Assembly (NCBI GenBank): GCA_016209605.1 | Contig: JACQVS010000240.1 | Location: 1-63,462, forward strand | DNA from: Planctomycetota bacterium | GTDB taxonomy: Bacteria > Planctomycetota > UBA8108 > JACQVS01 | DNA: 63,462 nt | Direction: 5' to 3' | Shown: positions 1 through 9,553 of the stretch, one piece after another | Layout of the letters: each line of letters starts with the position of its first letter | Numbering within the stretch: position 1 is the stretch's first letter | Notes under the pieces: model-generated | Told to the model about the DNA's origin: nothing | What the model saw: only the letters and a program-made list of their open reading frames with translations | Databases searched by the model: none | Translations under genes and position numbers: made by a program

Positions 1-55
1 AATCTTGCCCATCTGTATTTGTCAGGTTGATATCCTAGTGGAGGACTTATAGCCT

Positions 56-502
56 ATGGCTGGCCAGTTTCTGCGATCGTTTCGAGAGGAGATCTCGCGG
101 CTATCAAAGCGAGAGCTGAGGCGAAAAACCATGGCGACCAGGCGCGCGGTGGCTCAGTTTCGCCGTGACATTGCCGAACTAAAACGCATTGTCAAAGATT
201 TTGCACGGCGCCTTGAGCTGCTCGAAGCCCAGGAGAAACGGCGCCTTGCCCAACCGGTGTCTCCAGAGCGCGCCGAGGGGGCGAGGTTCTCTGCCGGCTG
301 GCTTAAAAAACACCGCCGGCGCCTCGGTCTGTCGGCAAACGAGTACGCCACGCTGGTCGGCGTTCACCCCATCACCATCTACGCCTGGGAGAAGGGAAGA
401 AGCAAACCTCGAAAAGAACAGCTTGCCGCCCTCGTTTCGATCCGCGACCTTAGAAAACGGGAAGCCCGCATGCGGCTTCAGATGCTCGGGAAAGCTGGAT
501 AG
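56..502 (+). CDS. XRE-family helix-turn-helix protein
   Basis: The protein has 148 residues. The first ~65 are strongly basic and heptad-like, probably a helical or coiled-coil region. Residues ~80-135 read as a Cro/C1-type helix-turn-helix, with the pattern WLKKHRRRLGLSANEYA followed by VHPITIYAWEKGRSKP; the IYAWE-G--KP end of the recognition helix is typical of XRE domains. The start is supported by a GGAGGA Shine-Dalgarno about ten bases upstream. It is probably a DNA-binding regulator. Its target is unknown, and the divergent neighbour gdhB is not evidence of regulation because the genes converge. An antitoxin-like role is possible, but no toxin partner is visible on the right; the left side is cut off by the window edge. 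Confidence 0.8.
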   Translation: MAGQFLRSFREEISRLSKRELRRKTMATRRAVAQFRRDIAELKRIVKDFARRLELLEAQEKRRLAQPVSPERAEGARFSAGWLKKHRRRLGLSANEYATLVGVHPITIYAWEKGRSKPRKEQLAALVSIRDLRKREARMRLQMLGKAG

Positions 503-572
503 GGCTGAAGATAGCTTCGGTTGGCAAATGGGTCGTAATTCGCCTGCAATTCGCCATGGCGGGCCGAATGCG

Positions 573-3500
573 CTAACCCTCGCCGCGCGGGCTCTGCGCC
601 ACCAGGCGGCGGAGGCGCTCGCTGAGGACGATCATGGAGCTCAGGGTCCAGGGGCGGCCGCGCTCGGCGGCCTCGATGAGCTTGCGGTACGGCTCGACCG
701 CCGGCCAGTTGTCATAAAAGAACTGCCCTACCAGCTTGCCGCAGTCGCCGCCGTCGAGGCACGCCGCGGCGATTCGCTCGGTGAGCTTGAGGGTGAGGGT
801 CCGCAGCTCCTCCTTGAGCGCCCGGGCGGCGCTGCGGTCATCGGGGGCGGTCGCGGGAAGCTTGCTCAAGGCGCTCATCACCTGCGGCATGCCCAGGGCG
901 TCGCGGATGGCCGAGTAGAGGTCGGCCACTTTCTCAGGAGCGATGCCGCTCTGCAGGGCGATGGGGACGAGCGGCGGGATCTCGCGCTGGAAGTCGAACC
1001 GCGCCGCCCGATCAGCGAGCGGCACCGGAGCGCCGGCGGCGGCGATTTCATCCCGGCGCGCCGCGAAGCGACGGCGGGCGTGCTCCGGCGCCTCCTGCTC
1101 GAGCCACGTCGAGGTCCGCTGAAACCACGGCCGCATTTCCTCGATCACCGCCACGACGGCGAGCGGCTGGCCGCCTGAACCGGACGGCCACGACCGTACC
1201 AGCCAGCAGGCGATGTCCGCCACCGCATCGCGATAACTTTGCATCAAACCGGATCCGGCGCCCAGCGCCAAGGCGCCGGCGTCCATCAGCGCCTCCACCT
1301 GCTTGAAGAACTCCGATCCCTCGATCAGGCCGTCGGCCACCCTGTAGGCGCGCGCCACCTCGGCAATGCTGCAGCCCAGGTCCCGCCGCAGGCGCGACAC
1401 GAAGGTGATGCCGCAGCGATGGACCAGTTCGTTGGTAAAGACGGTGACGGCGATCTCGCGGCGCAGGGGATGCTCCCGCAAGACTTCGCCGCAGCACTCG
1501 ATCACCGCCGGCGGGAAGTAGGACGGCAGATAGCTCTCAAAGCCGAGAGCGTCGAGGAGGTCCGACTCGCGCAGCGCCCGGGAGGTCTCGATCTTCGAGA
1601 AAGCAAGAAGCGTTGCCAGCTCCGGCTTGAGGAGCCCCAGGCCTTTCTCGGCGCGGCGCGCCAGCTCGGGGTCATCGGGGAAGCGGTCGAGATGGGGATC
1701 GAGGATGCCGGCGTACTGGAGGTCTTCCAGCAGGTCAAGATGCTCGGAGACGTTGGCGCGGGAGAAACCCTCTTCCAGGGAGAGGATCTGCGCCTGACTG
1801 CGGTTCGTCGCCACCACCAGGCCGCACACCGCCGAGGCGATCTGCTCGAGCAGCCGGTTGCGCCTGGCTTCATCCATCCGGCCCTGGCGCATCAAGCCCG
1901 CGAGGGCGATCTTGATGTTGACCTCATGGTCCGAGAGGTCGACGCCTCCCGAGTTGTCGATGAAGTCGGTGTGGATGTGGCCGCCGCTCTTGGCGAACTC
2001 CACCCGAGCCGCTTGAGTGAAGCCGAGGTTGCCGCCCTCCCCCACCACCTTGCACCGCAGCTCGCTTGCGTCCACCCGCACCGCATCGTTCTTGTCGTCG
2101 CGGGCGTCGGCGTGGCTCTCATGGCTGGCCTTGACGTAGGTGCCGATGCCGCCGTTGTAGAGGAGGTCTACCGGCAGGCGCAGAACCGCCTTGACCATCT
2201 CCTCGCCGGTCATGGACTCGTCCTCGGTCCCCAGGAACTTCCGCATCTCCGGCGACAAGGGGATGGACTTGGAGAGGCGGGGAAAAATCCCACCGCCCTT
2301 CAAGATGAGCTCCAGGCGGTAGTCGGCCCAGCTCGAGCGCGGCAGCTTGAAGAGGCGCGCCCGCTCCTCGAAGGATGGCTTGGGATCGGGATCGGGGTCG
2401 ATGAAAATGTGGCGATGGTCGAAAGCGGCGACCAGCTTGATGTTTCGGGAGAGCATCATGGCGTTGCCGAACACATCGCCGCTCATGTCGCCGATGCCAG
2501 CCACCGTGAAGGCCTGCTTGTCCATGTCGATGCCGAGTTCGCGGAAGTGTCGGCGCACGCACTCCCACACCCCCCGCGCGGTGATGCCGTGCTTTTTGTG
2601 GTCGTAGCCGCGCGATCCGCCGGAGGCGAAGGCATCGCCCAGCCAGAAGCCGTAATCCTTGGCGATCTGGTTGGCCACGTCGGAGAAGGAGGCGGTCCCC
2701 TTGTCCGCCGCCACCACCAGGTAGGGATCGGGGAGGTCGTAAATCACCGCCTCCGGAGGATGGCAGATCTTGCCGCCGGCGCGGTTATCGGTCAAGTCGA
2801 GCATTCCGGAGATCAAGGTGCGGTACTGGCGCTCCACCTCGGCGGCGATCTGGTCGCGCGACTCCGGCGCGCGCTTGAGGACGAACCCGCCCTTCGAACC
2901 CACCGGCACGATGATGGCGTTCTTGGTCACCTGAGTGCGCATGAGGCCGAGGATCTCGGTGCGGAAGTCGTCGCGGCGGTCGCTCCAGCGGATGCCGCCG
3001 CGCGCCACCATGCCCGAGCGCAGGTGGATCCCCTCCATCTCGGCGTTGTGGACGAAAATTTCAAAGAGCGGCACCGGCCTGGGCATGAAGGGGATCTTCC
3101 GGCTTTCAATCTTGATCGCGAGGTGCGGGAGGAGGCCGCCCTTCTGGAAGTAATTGGTGCGGGCCGTCGCTTCCATGAGGCCAAAGAGGCCGCGGATGAT
3201 GCGGTCCTCGTTGAGATCGGTGATCTTGTCGAGGCCGCCCGCGATGCGGTCGCGGATCTCCTTGAGCGGCCCGGCGAGGCGCTGCCGGGGGTCTTTCGGT
3301 TCCAGGGCCGGATCGAACTTGGCGAGGAAATATTGGATCAAGTGACCGGTGAGCGGCGCGTGCGCCGACAGCGCCGAGGCGATCGAGGCGCGGAAGTAGG
3401 GTGCGCCGATCTGGCGGAAGTAGTGGACATAGGTCCGGATCAGTTCCACCTGCCGCACCGTCAGCTGCGCCGTAACCACCAGCTCGTTCAAGGCGTCGTT

Positions 3501-5453
3501 TTCGTACTGGCCGTCGAGGACTGCCAGGATGGCCTCACTGAGGAGCGGCCAGCGCTCCGCGGGAACGGGCTGGCCGTCCCGCTTCTTGACCCGGATGGCG
3601 TGCAGGTGGCAGAGGGGGACCTCGGAGCCCTGCACAGCGAAGGTGGACTCGTCGATGACCAGCATCCCCAGATTGGCCAGCACCGGCATGATCTCGGAAA
3701 GCAGGAACTTCTCGCCGGCGCGGAAGAGCCGGATCTCGGTGGCCTCCTTGCCGGGCGGCGAGGCGTCGCGCTGGATGGCGATCTGCATCCGGCCGGCGGC
3801 GCGCACTTTTTCGAACAGCTCCACATCGGCCGCCGCGTTCTCCGGAGAGATAACCGTGCGATACGCTTCCGGAAGGAGCGGCGCGTAGCGCTGCGCCAGC
3901 CGCGCCCCGGCCTCGGCGCCGTGCGCCCGCATCAGCTGCTCCAGGAACTCATCCTCCCACGTGCGGATCGCCTCCACCACCAGCGACTCGAGGTCGGACA
4001 GCCGCGGGATCCTCAGCTTCCCCGACTCATCGGTGAAGTAGAAATGCATGCGGGCGTAGGGCTCATCGGAAAGCGCCAGGCGGTAGTCCGCCGCCGGCGA
4101 ACCGAAGCGGCCGCTCAAGGCCGTCTGGATGCGCCGGCGCGCCGTCGAATTGAAGCGGTCGCGGGGAATGATCACCATCACCGAGGCGCCGCGCCCCAGG
4201 AGGTCCGGCCGGCAGGAGACCCGCACCTCGTTCTCCTTTTGCAGGGCGATGATTTCCTCGATGCTCTGGCCGATCACCTCGTCGGAGGAGGAAAACAGCT
4301 CGGCCTTGGGGATGCTGTTGAAGACGGCGATGATGCGCTTGTAGTCGTGCGATCCTTCGAGCACCTGCGCGCGCTCGAGGATGTTCTTCAGCTTCTGCCG
4401 CAGCACCGGGATCTCGGAGCCCATTTGATTGAGCGCCTCTACCGTCAAGAGGCCGAGGATCCGGTGCTCGCCGGCGATCTCCCCCTCGGCGTTGACTTGC
4501 TTGATGCCGATGTAGTCCATGGAGATGCGGCGGTGGACGCGGCTGACGCGGTTGGTCTTGGAGATCAGGGGGAAGATGCGCAGCCGCAGGCGCGCCTGCA
4601 GGCTCTCGTTGATCTGCGAGACCGGCACCGGGTTCATGAAGGCGCTGCCGGTCTCATCGCGGAGGATCCCCAGGCCGGACCCCGGCGCCGCCTGAACGTG
4701 CAGCTCGCCGCCCATCTGAAAGAACCGGTAGAACCGGTATCCCAGCAGGACGAAATTGTCGGCCTGCAGCCAGCGAAGCAGCTCGGCGGCTTCTTGCATA
4801 TCCTGCTTTTCCGCCGCATGGAGCGCCGGATAGGTCTGGATCTCGCGGACAATGGAATCGACCTGCCGCTTCATCAGGTAGAAGTCCTCGACCGCCCGGC
4901 GGGCATCGAGAAGGGACTCCCGCACCTCCATTTCCAGGGCCCGGCACGCCGCCTCATCCCGGAGCGGCTGAAGCTCGAAAAAGAGCACCGATTCATGCGA
5001 CCCCGGCGCGGTGCGCGGCCGGACGGCGGTCATGCGGTGCTCGGGGTCGCGCTCCACTTGCAGGATGGGATGGAGGTAGCTTCGGGTCTGGATTTCGGAA
5101 GCTCGCAGGATTTCCAGCACGGTGTCGAGGATGAAGGGCTGATCGCTCATGTTGGTCTGGAGTAAGGCGGGCTTGGCGGAGGGCTGCTGGAGGACCCGCA
5201 CCCGGATCTCCTCCGGCTTCCTCCGCTCCATGAGCTGGTAAGTCAGCAGGATCTCGTCGACCAGCTCGAGGGAGCTTTTCCTGGCGAGGTAGGCCGGCGG
5301 CGTCCGGAAGTGGTACGCCTCGGCGAACTCGACCAGGAAATCGACGGGGTAAGCGCTGCGGTCCAGGCCGCGCAGCTCCTGGAGGAGCGGCGCCAGCTGG
5401 TCCTTGGCGGACTGGCTGGAAGCCGAAGTTTCAATTTTTACCGAGTCCGTCAT
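573..5453 (-). CDS. gdhB: NAD-specific glutamate dehydrogenase, large (~180 kDa) class
   Basis: This 1626-residue protein matches the usual ~1600-residue length of the large bacterial NAD-GDH family (Bac_GDH). The enzyme oxidatively deaminates L-glutamate to 2-oxoglutarate and ammonia in the cytoplasm. An N-terminal regulatory region of ACT-like domains covers roughly the first 700 residues. The catalytic region includes GGIRWSDRRDDFRTEI and VGSKGGF near residues 815-860 and the nucleotide-binding stretch VAGIGDMSGDVFGN near residue 980. A long helical C-terminal domain follows. No frameshift is seen and the gene appears intact. It stands alone: the gene on its right is a co-oriented protease with no obvious metabolic link. 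A catabolic role in using glutamate as carbon and nitrogen source is the family expectation. Confidence 0.95.
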   Translation of the reverse strand: MTDSVKIETSASSQSAKDQLAPLLQELRGLDRSAYPVDFLVEFAEAYHFRTPPAYLARKSSLELVDEILLTYQLMERRKPEEIRVRVLQQPSAKPALLQTNMSDQPFILDTVLEILRASEIQTRSYLHPILQVERDPEHRMTAVRPRTAPGSHESVLFFELQPLRDEAACRALEMEVRESLLDARRAVEDFYLMKRQVDSIVREIQTYPALHAAEKQDMQEAAELLRWLQADNFVLLGYRFYRFFQMGGELHVQAAPGSGLGILRDETGSAFMNPVPVSQINESLQARLRLRIFPLISKTNRVSRVHRRISMDYIGIKQVNAEGEIAGEHRILGLLTVEALNQMGSEIPVLRQKLKNILERAQVLEGSHDYKRIIAVFNSIPKAELFSSSDEVIGQSIEEIIALQKENEVRVSCRPDLLGRGASVMVIIPRDRFNSTARRRIQTALSGRFGSPAADYRLALSDEPYARMHFYFTDESGKLRIPRLSDLESLVVEAIRTWEDEFLEQLMRAHGAEAGARLAQRYAPLLPEAYRTVISPENAAADVELFEKVRAAGRMQIAIQRDASPPGKEATEIRLFRAGEKFLLSEIMPVLANLGMLVIDESTFAVQGSEVPLCHLHAIRVKKRDGQPVPAERWPLLSEAILAVLDGQYENDALNELVVTAQLTVRQVELIRTYVHYFRQIGAPYFRASIASALSAHAPLTGHLIQYFLAKFDPALEPKDPRQRLAGPLKEIRDRIAGGLDKITDLNEDRIIRGLFGLMEATARTNYFQKGGLLPHLAIKIESRKIPFMPRPVPLFEIFVHNAEMEGIHLRSGMVARGGIRWSDRRDDFRTEILGLMRTQVTKNAIIVPVGSKGGFVLKRAPESRDQIAAEVERQYRTLISGMLDLTDNRAGGKICHPPEAVIYDLPDPYLVVAADKGTASFSDVANQIAKDYGFWLGDAFASGGSRGYDHKKHGITARGVWECVRRHFRELGIDMDKQAFTVAGIGDMSGDVFGNAMMLSRNIKLVAAFDHRHIFIDPDPDPKPSFEERARLFKLPRSSWADYRLELILKGGGIFPRLSKSIPLSPEMRKFLGTEDESMTGEEMVKAVLRLPVDLLYNGGIGTYVKASHESHADARDDKNDAVRVDASELRCKVVGEGGNLGFTQAARVEFAKSGGHIHTDFIDNSGGVDLSDHEVNIKIALAGLMRQGRMDEARRNRLLEQIASAVCGLVVATNRSQAQILSLEEGFSRANVSEHLDLLEDLQYAGILDPHLDRFPDDPELARRAEKGLGLLKPELATLLAFSKIETSRALRESDLLDALGFESYLPSYFPPAVIECCGEVLREHPLRREIAVTVFTNELVHRCGITFVSRLRRDLGCSIAEVARAYRVADGLIEGSEFFKQVEALMDAGALALGAGSGLMQSYRDAVADIACWLVRSWPSGSGGQPLAVVAVIEEMRPWFQRTSTWLEQEAPEHARRRFAARRDEIAAAGAPVPLADRAARFDFQREIPPLVPIALQSGIAPEKVADLYSAIRDALGMPQVMSALSKLPATAPDDRSAARALKEELRTLTLKLTERIAAACLDGGDCGKLVGQFFYDNWPAVEPYRKLIEAAERGRPWTLSSMIVLSERLRRLVAQSPRGEG

Positions 5454-5507
5454 GTTATCAGTATCCTAAGTCCTTCGAGCCGGCCATCAAGGAACGCTTT
5501 CTACCGA

Positions 5508-6122
5508 TTACACTGGAATTGTCGGCATTCCTTGCTTCCTCAGTTCATTTCGAAAGACCAGCAAGGCCGCGAAATCATAGAAAGCGTGCACCATTATCGG
5601 CACCAGCAAGTTGTCGGTGACGGTAAAGAGCCAGCCCAGGTAAGCGCCCAGGAGGGTGGCGAGAACCGCATACGTCGGCGTGATCCAGTGGAGCAGGCCG
5701 AAGAGCAAGCTGGCGAGCACGAGGTCAACACGCCCTTGCAGGGCGCCGCGGAAGAGCACCTCCTCCCCGACTCCAGCGGCCACGGAGATGGCGGCGGCTT
5801 GCCAGAGCTCCAGGCCCGCTAGCGCCGGCCCCAGGATCTTGCGAATGCGGTTGCGGATGCGGCGGATGGGCGGAAAACGACGCAGGCGCGTCCAGGTGAT
5901 GGCGGCCAGGAGGAGGAGGAGCGGCAGGCTGCCGGCCGCGCCGGCCAATACCGCCCCCGGCAGCCATTGCGCCGCCGGAATGGAAGGGCCGGACCAGATC
6001 CACGCCAGAAACCAGGCGGCCGGAATCAGGCACAGCTCGAAGCCGATCGAGAGGGCGGTGAAGACATCCGGATCCCGGGGATTGAAGCGGTCCTCGGAGC
6101 TGTCAGGCGACTGGCGATCCAT
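5508..6122 (-). CDS. CPBP-family intramembrane metalloprotease
   Basis: About 204 residues with several hydrophobic helices. The CPBP (Abi/Rce1-like) signature is present: GEEVLFRG (the EExxxR motif), then FGLLH and HAFYDF, which supply the presumed metal-binding histidines. Such enzymes are integral inner-membrane proteases; substrates in bacteria are mostly unknown. I chose the ATG at 6122; an in-frame TTG at 6140 would add six residues (MSTISN) and cannot be excluded because neither start has a strong Shine-Dalgarno. It lies 54 bases upstream of gdhB on the same strand, so the two might be cotranscribed. Confidence 0.85.
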   Translation of the reverse strand: MDRQSPDSSEDRFNPRDPDVFTALSIGFELCLIPAAWFLAWIWSGPSIPAAQWLPGAVLAGAAGSLPLLLLLAAITWTRLRRFPPIRRIRNRIRKILGPALAGLELWQAAAISVAAGVGEEVLFRGALQGRVDLVLASLLFGLLHWITPTYAVLATLLGAYLGWLFTVTDNLLVPIMVHAFYDFAALLVFRNELRKQGMPTIPV

Positions 6123-6246
6123 GTTCGATATCGTACTCAAAAGCTTTCGGCAGGGACTTGAAACAGTCGATTTCCCACTGCATTTGGGATATCGTATCAG
6201 GATTGTCGTCCCAGGTTAAGGGAATCCGTATTGGCGAGGATCGCTC

Positions 6247-7455
6247 ATGAGCATGAAAATAGAGAATTCCATCCTGTGCTGCGACGCCGTTCTGGCGCTG
6301 TTCATTTCTGTCGCGCGCGGCGGCGAGGTCCGCTTCAAGAAGACGGCCATTGACCGCGAGTTCCGCTCGGAAGGGGTGGCGGTGGCGGATGTCGATGGCG
6401 ACGGCAAGAAGGACATCATCGCCTGGCCCTTCTGGTACCGCGCCCCCGACTGGAATACAGCCGAGATCGCCCCGGTGAAGAAGTACGATCCGGCCGGCGG
6501 CTACAGCGATAGCTTCCTCAACTTCGCCGAGGACCTGAACGGCGATGGCCGGCTCGACCTGGTGTTCATCGGCTTCCCGGGCAATCCGGCGCTGTGGTTC
6601 GAGAACCCCGGCAAGGCCGGCGGTCACTGGAAGCAGCACGCCATCTATAAAAGCGCCTGCAACGAGAGCCCGGCCTATCTCGACTTGAACGGCGACGGCA
6701 AGCGCGAGCTGCTCATGGGCGTCGAGTCGGAAGGATTGCTCGGCTGGTTCGAGCCCGGCAAGGGTCCCGAGGACGGCTGGATCGCCCACGCCGTCAACCA
6801 GCCAAAGCCCGGCGCCCCCGGCACGAATCGCTACTGGCACGGCCTGGGGGCCGGCGACGTGAACGGCGACGGCCGGCTCGACGTCATCATCAACCAGGGC
6901 TGGTGGGAGGCGCCGCCGGACCGCCGGCAGCCGCATTGGACCTTCCATCCGGCGCAGTTGAGCGGCAAGGATCCCAACGGGGGCGATGCCTGCGCACAGA
7001 TGTTTGCCTTCGACATCGACGGCGACGGCGATGCCGACATCGCCTCGAGCTCGGCCCACAACTACGGCGTGTGGTGGTACGAGCAGAAAAAGGACGGCGG
7101 CAAGACCGGGTGGGTCCCCCACGCCATCGAGAAGAGCTTCTCCCAGACCCACGCGCTGCTGGCCATCGACCTGAACCGCGATGGGCTCACCGACCTGGTG
7201 ACCGGGAAGCGCTGGTACGCCCACGGCCCTTCTGGCGACCCCGGCTCCGGCGAACCGGCGGTGCTGGTGTGGTTCGAGCTCGAGAGAAACGACGGCAAGG
7301 TCAACTGGATCCGCCACGACATTGACAACGACTCCGGCGTCGGCCTGCACTTCGAGGTGGCCGACGTGAACGGCGACGGCATGCTCGACCTCGCCATCTC
7401 CAACAAGAAAGGGGTGTTTTACTTCGAGCAGATGGCGAGGGCGTTAACCAATTAA
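6247..7455 (+). CDS. Secreted FG-GAP/VCBS-repeat protein
   Basis: A 402-residue protein with an N-terminal hydrophobic segment (residues ~7-24) that could act as a signal peptide. It is then built from about seven calcium-loop repeats of the FG-GAP/VCBS type: VADVDGDGKKDII, EDLNGDGRLDLV, LDLNGDGKRELL, GDVNGDGRLDVI, FDIDGDGDADIA, IDLNRDGLTDLV and ADVNGDGMLDLA. This spacing predicts a seven-bladed beta-propeller that binds Ca2+ through the DxDxDG loops. Many blades also carry aromatic WF or WWYE strands. It is probably periplasmic or exported; no catalytic motif is seen. It is followed 18 bases later by a co-oriented lipoprotein gene. Confidence 0.85.
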   Translation: MSMKIENSILCCDAVLALFISVARGGEVRFKKTAIDREFRSEGVAVADVDGDGKKDIIAWPFWYRAPDWNTAEIAPVKKYDPAGGYSDSFLNFAEDLNGDGRLDLVFIGFPGNPALWFENPGKAGGHWKQHAIYKSACNESPAYLDLNGDGKRELLMGVESEGLLGWFEPGKGPEDGWIAHAVNQPKPGAPGTNRYWHGLGAGDVNGDGRLDVIINQGWWEAPPDRRQPHWTFHPAQLSGKDPNGGDACAQMFAFDIDGDGDADIASSSAHNYGVWWYEQKKDGGKTGWVPHAIEKSFSQTHALLAIDLNRDGLTDLVTGKRWYAHGPSGDPGSGEPAVLVWFELERNDGKVNWIRHDIDNDSGVGLHFEVADVNGDGMLDLAISNKKGVFYFEQMARALTN

Positions 7456-7473
7456 GCCAGAGGCTCGATCGAC

Positions 7474-9552
7474 ATGATCCGGCGCAGGGCAATGAAGCTT
7501 CAATTCCGGGATGGCGCCTCCTGCCTGCCGCTGGCGGCGCTGGGCCTCCTGGCGCTGATCGGCTGCCGGCCCGCGCCCAGGGCCGGGAAGATCGATGAGA
7601 ACTCGGTTTATTTCGAGGTCGGCACCGGCGGCTTGAGCGAGGAGGGCCGCTGGAACCTGGTGAAGGTCACCGCCCGCGCCGAAGCGGGGATTTTCGAGGG
7701 GGAAGTGGAGGTTTCCGGGCGCGATTCCGGCGGCCGGCCAGCGCCGGAGAGCTTCAAGCGGGAGTTTTCGGCGTCGGCCGCGCCGCAGGCCGTCGAAATC
7801 CCCATCCTGCCTCGGGGCTGGGAGGAGGTGGTCGTCGCCTTTCGCGGCGGCGGCTTCCTCCAGCAATTCAAGAAGCAGGGGGACTGGCCAGTCTCCAACG
7901 CATGCCGCATCCTGGCGGTCAGCGACGGGCCGTTTCTTCCGGGCGCGCTGGCCGAAGCCTGCCGCGCCTGGCTGGGCCTCGAGCAGAACCAGCAAATCGC
8001 CTTGAGAACCCTGCCGCCGCGCCAGCTGCCGGAGCACTTTCTGGGCTACGACGTCGCCGACCTGGTGATCTTGAACGGCGCCTCGCTGGCGGACAGCGAT
8101 CCGGACCGCGTCGAGGCGCTCCTGGAATGGGTGCGCCGCGGCGGCGCCATCGCCGCCGTTCCCGGGCCGTCCTGGGCCGGCAAGCTTCCCCAGGCCCTCC
8201 TTCAGCTCTTCGGGCTCGCGGAGAATCCCCAGCCGCTGGCCCCGGACCCGGAAACGGAGGAGCGCCTGAAGATGGTCCTCGAGCTGCCCGCCGAGGCCAG
8301 GCTGCCCGGCGGATTTTATCACCTCGAGCTGCTTCCGGGAGCGCTCGCGCATCAAGGCTTGTTCCTCGAGAACCGCTTCGGCTCCGGAAAGGCGTTTCTC
8401 TTCTCGTTCGCGCCGGAACGGGATTGGCTCTCGAAGGATCCCGGCGGCTCCTTCCAGCCGGGCGGGCTCGCCCGCGCCTGGCAGAGGATCTTCCTCCAGA
8501 GCCACCTGCGCCCGCGCCCCTTTTCGGGGAAAATCGCGCAGCAAGTCGAGAGCTCCGCCATCCAGGCGTTGACCCGTTTCGCCGGCTTCCGGTACCCCTC
8601 CGGCATCGCCGTCCTCTTCTTCGTCGCCGGCTATCTGGGGATCGGCTTCGTGGCCCTGGGATGGTTCTTCCACCGCCGGAAGCGCCTCGAGCGCATGTAC
8701 CTCGCCGCCCTGGCGTTAGCCGTCCTCTCGAGCTTCGGCATTTACCGCTTCGGACTGCTCTCCGGCATTTCCAGCTTGCGCGCCGACGCGGTCGTTCTCG
8801 CCGTGGCACGGCCCGGGGCCGCCGAGGCCGAGGCCGTGAGCTGGATCGCCATCTCCTCTCCCAACCGGAGGACCATCCGGCCGCGGTTCCCGGAGGGCAT
8901 CTCGAGCCGGGTGATCGCCTCCCAGCCGCTGCCGCGGGAGGAGGCGGAGGAAGCTTTCTCAAGCCAGCGAGTCCGGTTTCAGGTCGGCCAGCCGAAAGGC
9001 CCGCTGCAGCTCCTGGAGCAGGAGTACGCCTTCCGCGGCCAGTCGATGCAGCTCCCGCCGCTCCTCATCCACCCCAACGCCACCCGCTACTGCCGCTTCA
9101 ATCATCCGCACGACCTGGGCGGGGAGCTCCAGGCGCAGTGGATCGCCGATCCTGGCGGGGAGAAGAAAATCGAGGTCACGAACGGCACCCGCTTCTCCCT
9201 GCGGCTTTATCTGCTGGTGGGCCGCGAGCTGAAGAAGGAGATTTCTCTGAAGGCCGGGGAGAAGGGAACGATCGCGGAGGAGGGCGCCGCGGCGGCGCGG
9301 ACCGCCGGGATCCGGTCAGGCCTGGGCGATTCGCCCATTTCCATGGAAATCACCGCTGAACTGGAAGCTGCTGTTTTCGAGATATTGAAAAAGTCCCAGC
9401 CGGAGGAGCGGCAGGACCTGCTCCGGCTGGAATCATCCCGATTCCTCATCGCCATCACCGCGGATCCGCTCTTCTCCGAGGAAGTCTTCGGCCCGATCGG
9501 ACACTCGGTGGGCTTCTTCCTGCTCGAGCTGGGCGAGCCCGAGGAGGACTGA
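7474..9552 (+). CDS. Lipoprotein with amidotransferase-like fold and central membrane helices
   Basis: A 692-residue protein. The N-terminus has a signal peptide ending in a lipobox-like LALIGC (Cys at about residue 30), so it is probably lipid-anchored. Residues ~170-230 include a stretch reading GYDVADLVILNGASLADSD, then EALLEWVRRGGAIAAVPG, which resembles the class-I glutamine-amidotransferase-like fold found in GldG- or DUF4350-type proteins. Two or three transmembrane helices lie around residues 370-430, followed by a large beta-rich C-terminal domain. It ends one base before the ABC-2 permease start, so the two are surely coupled. I infer it is the extracytoplasmic partner of that permease. 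The start could be Met1 (7474) or Met7 (7492). Confidence 0.65.
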   Translation: MIRRRAMKLQFRDGASCLPLAALGLLALIGCRPAPRAGKIDENSVYFEVGTGGLSEEGRWNLVKVTARAEAGIFEGEVEVSGRDSGGRPAPESFKREFSASAAPQAVEIPILPRGWEEVVVAFRGGGFLQQFKKQGDWPVSNACRILAVSDGPFLPGALAEACRAWLGLEQNQQIALRTLPPRQLPEHFLGYDVADLVILNGASLADSDPDRVEALLEWVRRGGAIAAVPGPSWAGKLPQALLQLFGLAENPQPLAPDPETEERLKMVLELPAEARLPGGFYHLELLPGALAHQGLFLENRFGSGKAFLFSFAPERDWLSKDPGGSFQPGGLARAWQRIFLQSHLRPRPFSGKIAQQVESSAIQALTRFAGFRYPSGIAVLFFVAGYLGIGFVALGWFFHRRKRLERMYLAALALAVLSSFGIYRFGLLSGISSLRADAVVLAVARPGAAEAEAVSWIAISSPNRRTIRPRFPEGISSRVIASQPLPREEAEEAFSSQRVRFQVGQPKGPLQLLEQEYAFRGQSMQLPPLLIHPNATRYCRFNHPHDLGGELQAQWIADPGGEKKIEVTNGTRFSLRLYLLVGRELKKEISLKAGEKGTIAEEGAAAARTAGIRSGLGDSPISMEITAELEAAVFEILKKSQPEERQDLLRLESSRFLIAITADPLFSEEVFGPIGHSVGFFLLELGEPEED

Positions 9553-9553
9553 C

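Noticed and set aside
1239..5165. Open frame of about 1300 codons on the plus strand
   Set aside because: It lies wholly antisense to gdhB, which has clear motifs; long antisense frames are common in GC-rich DNA.
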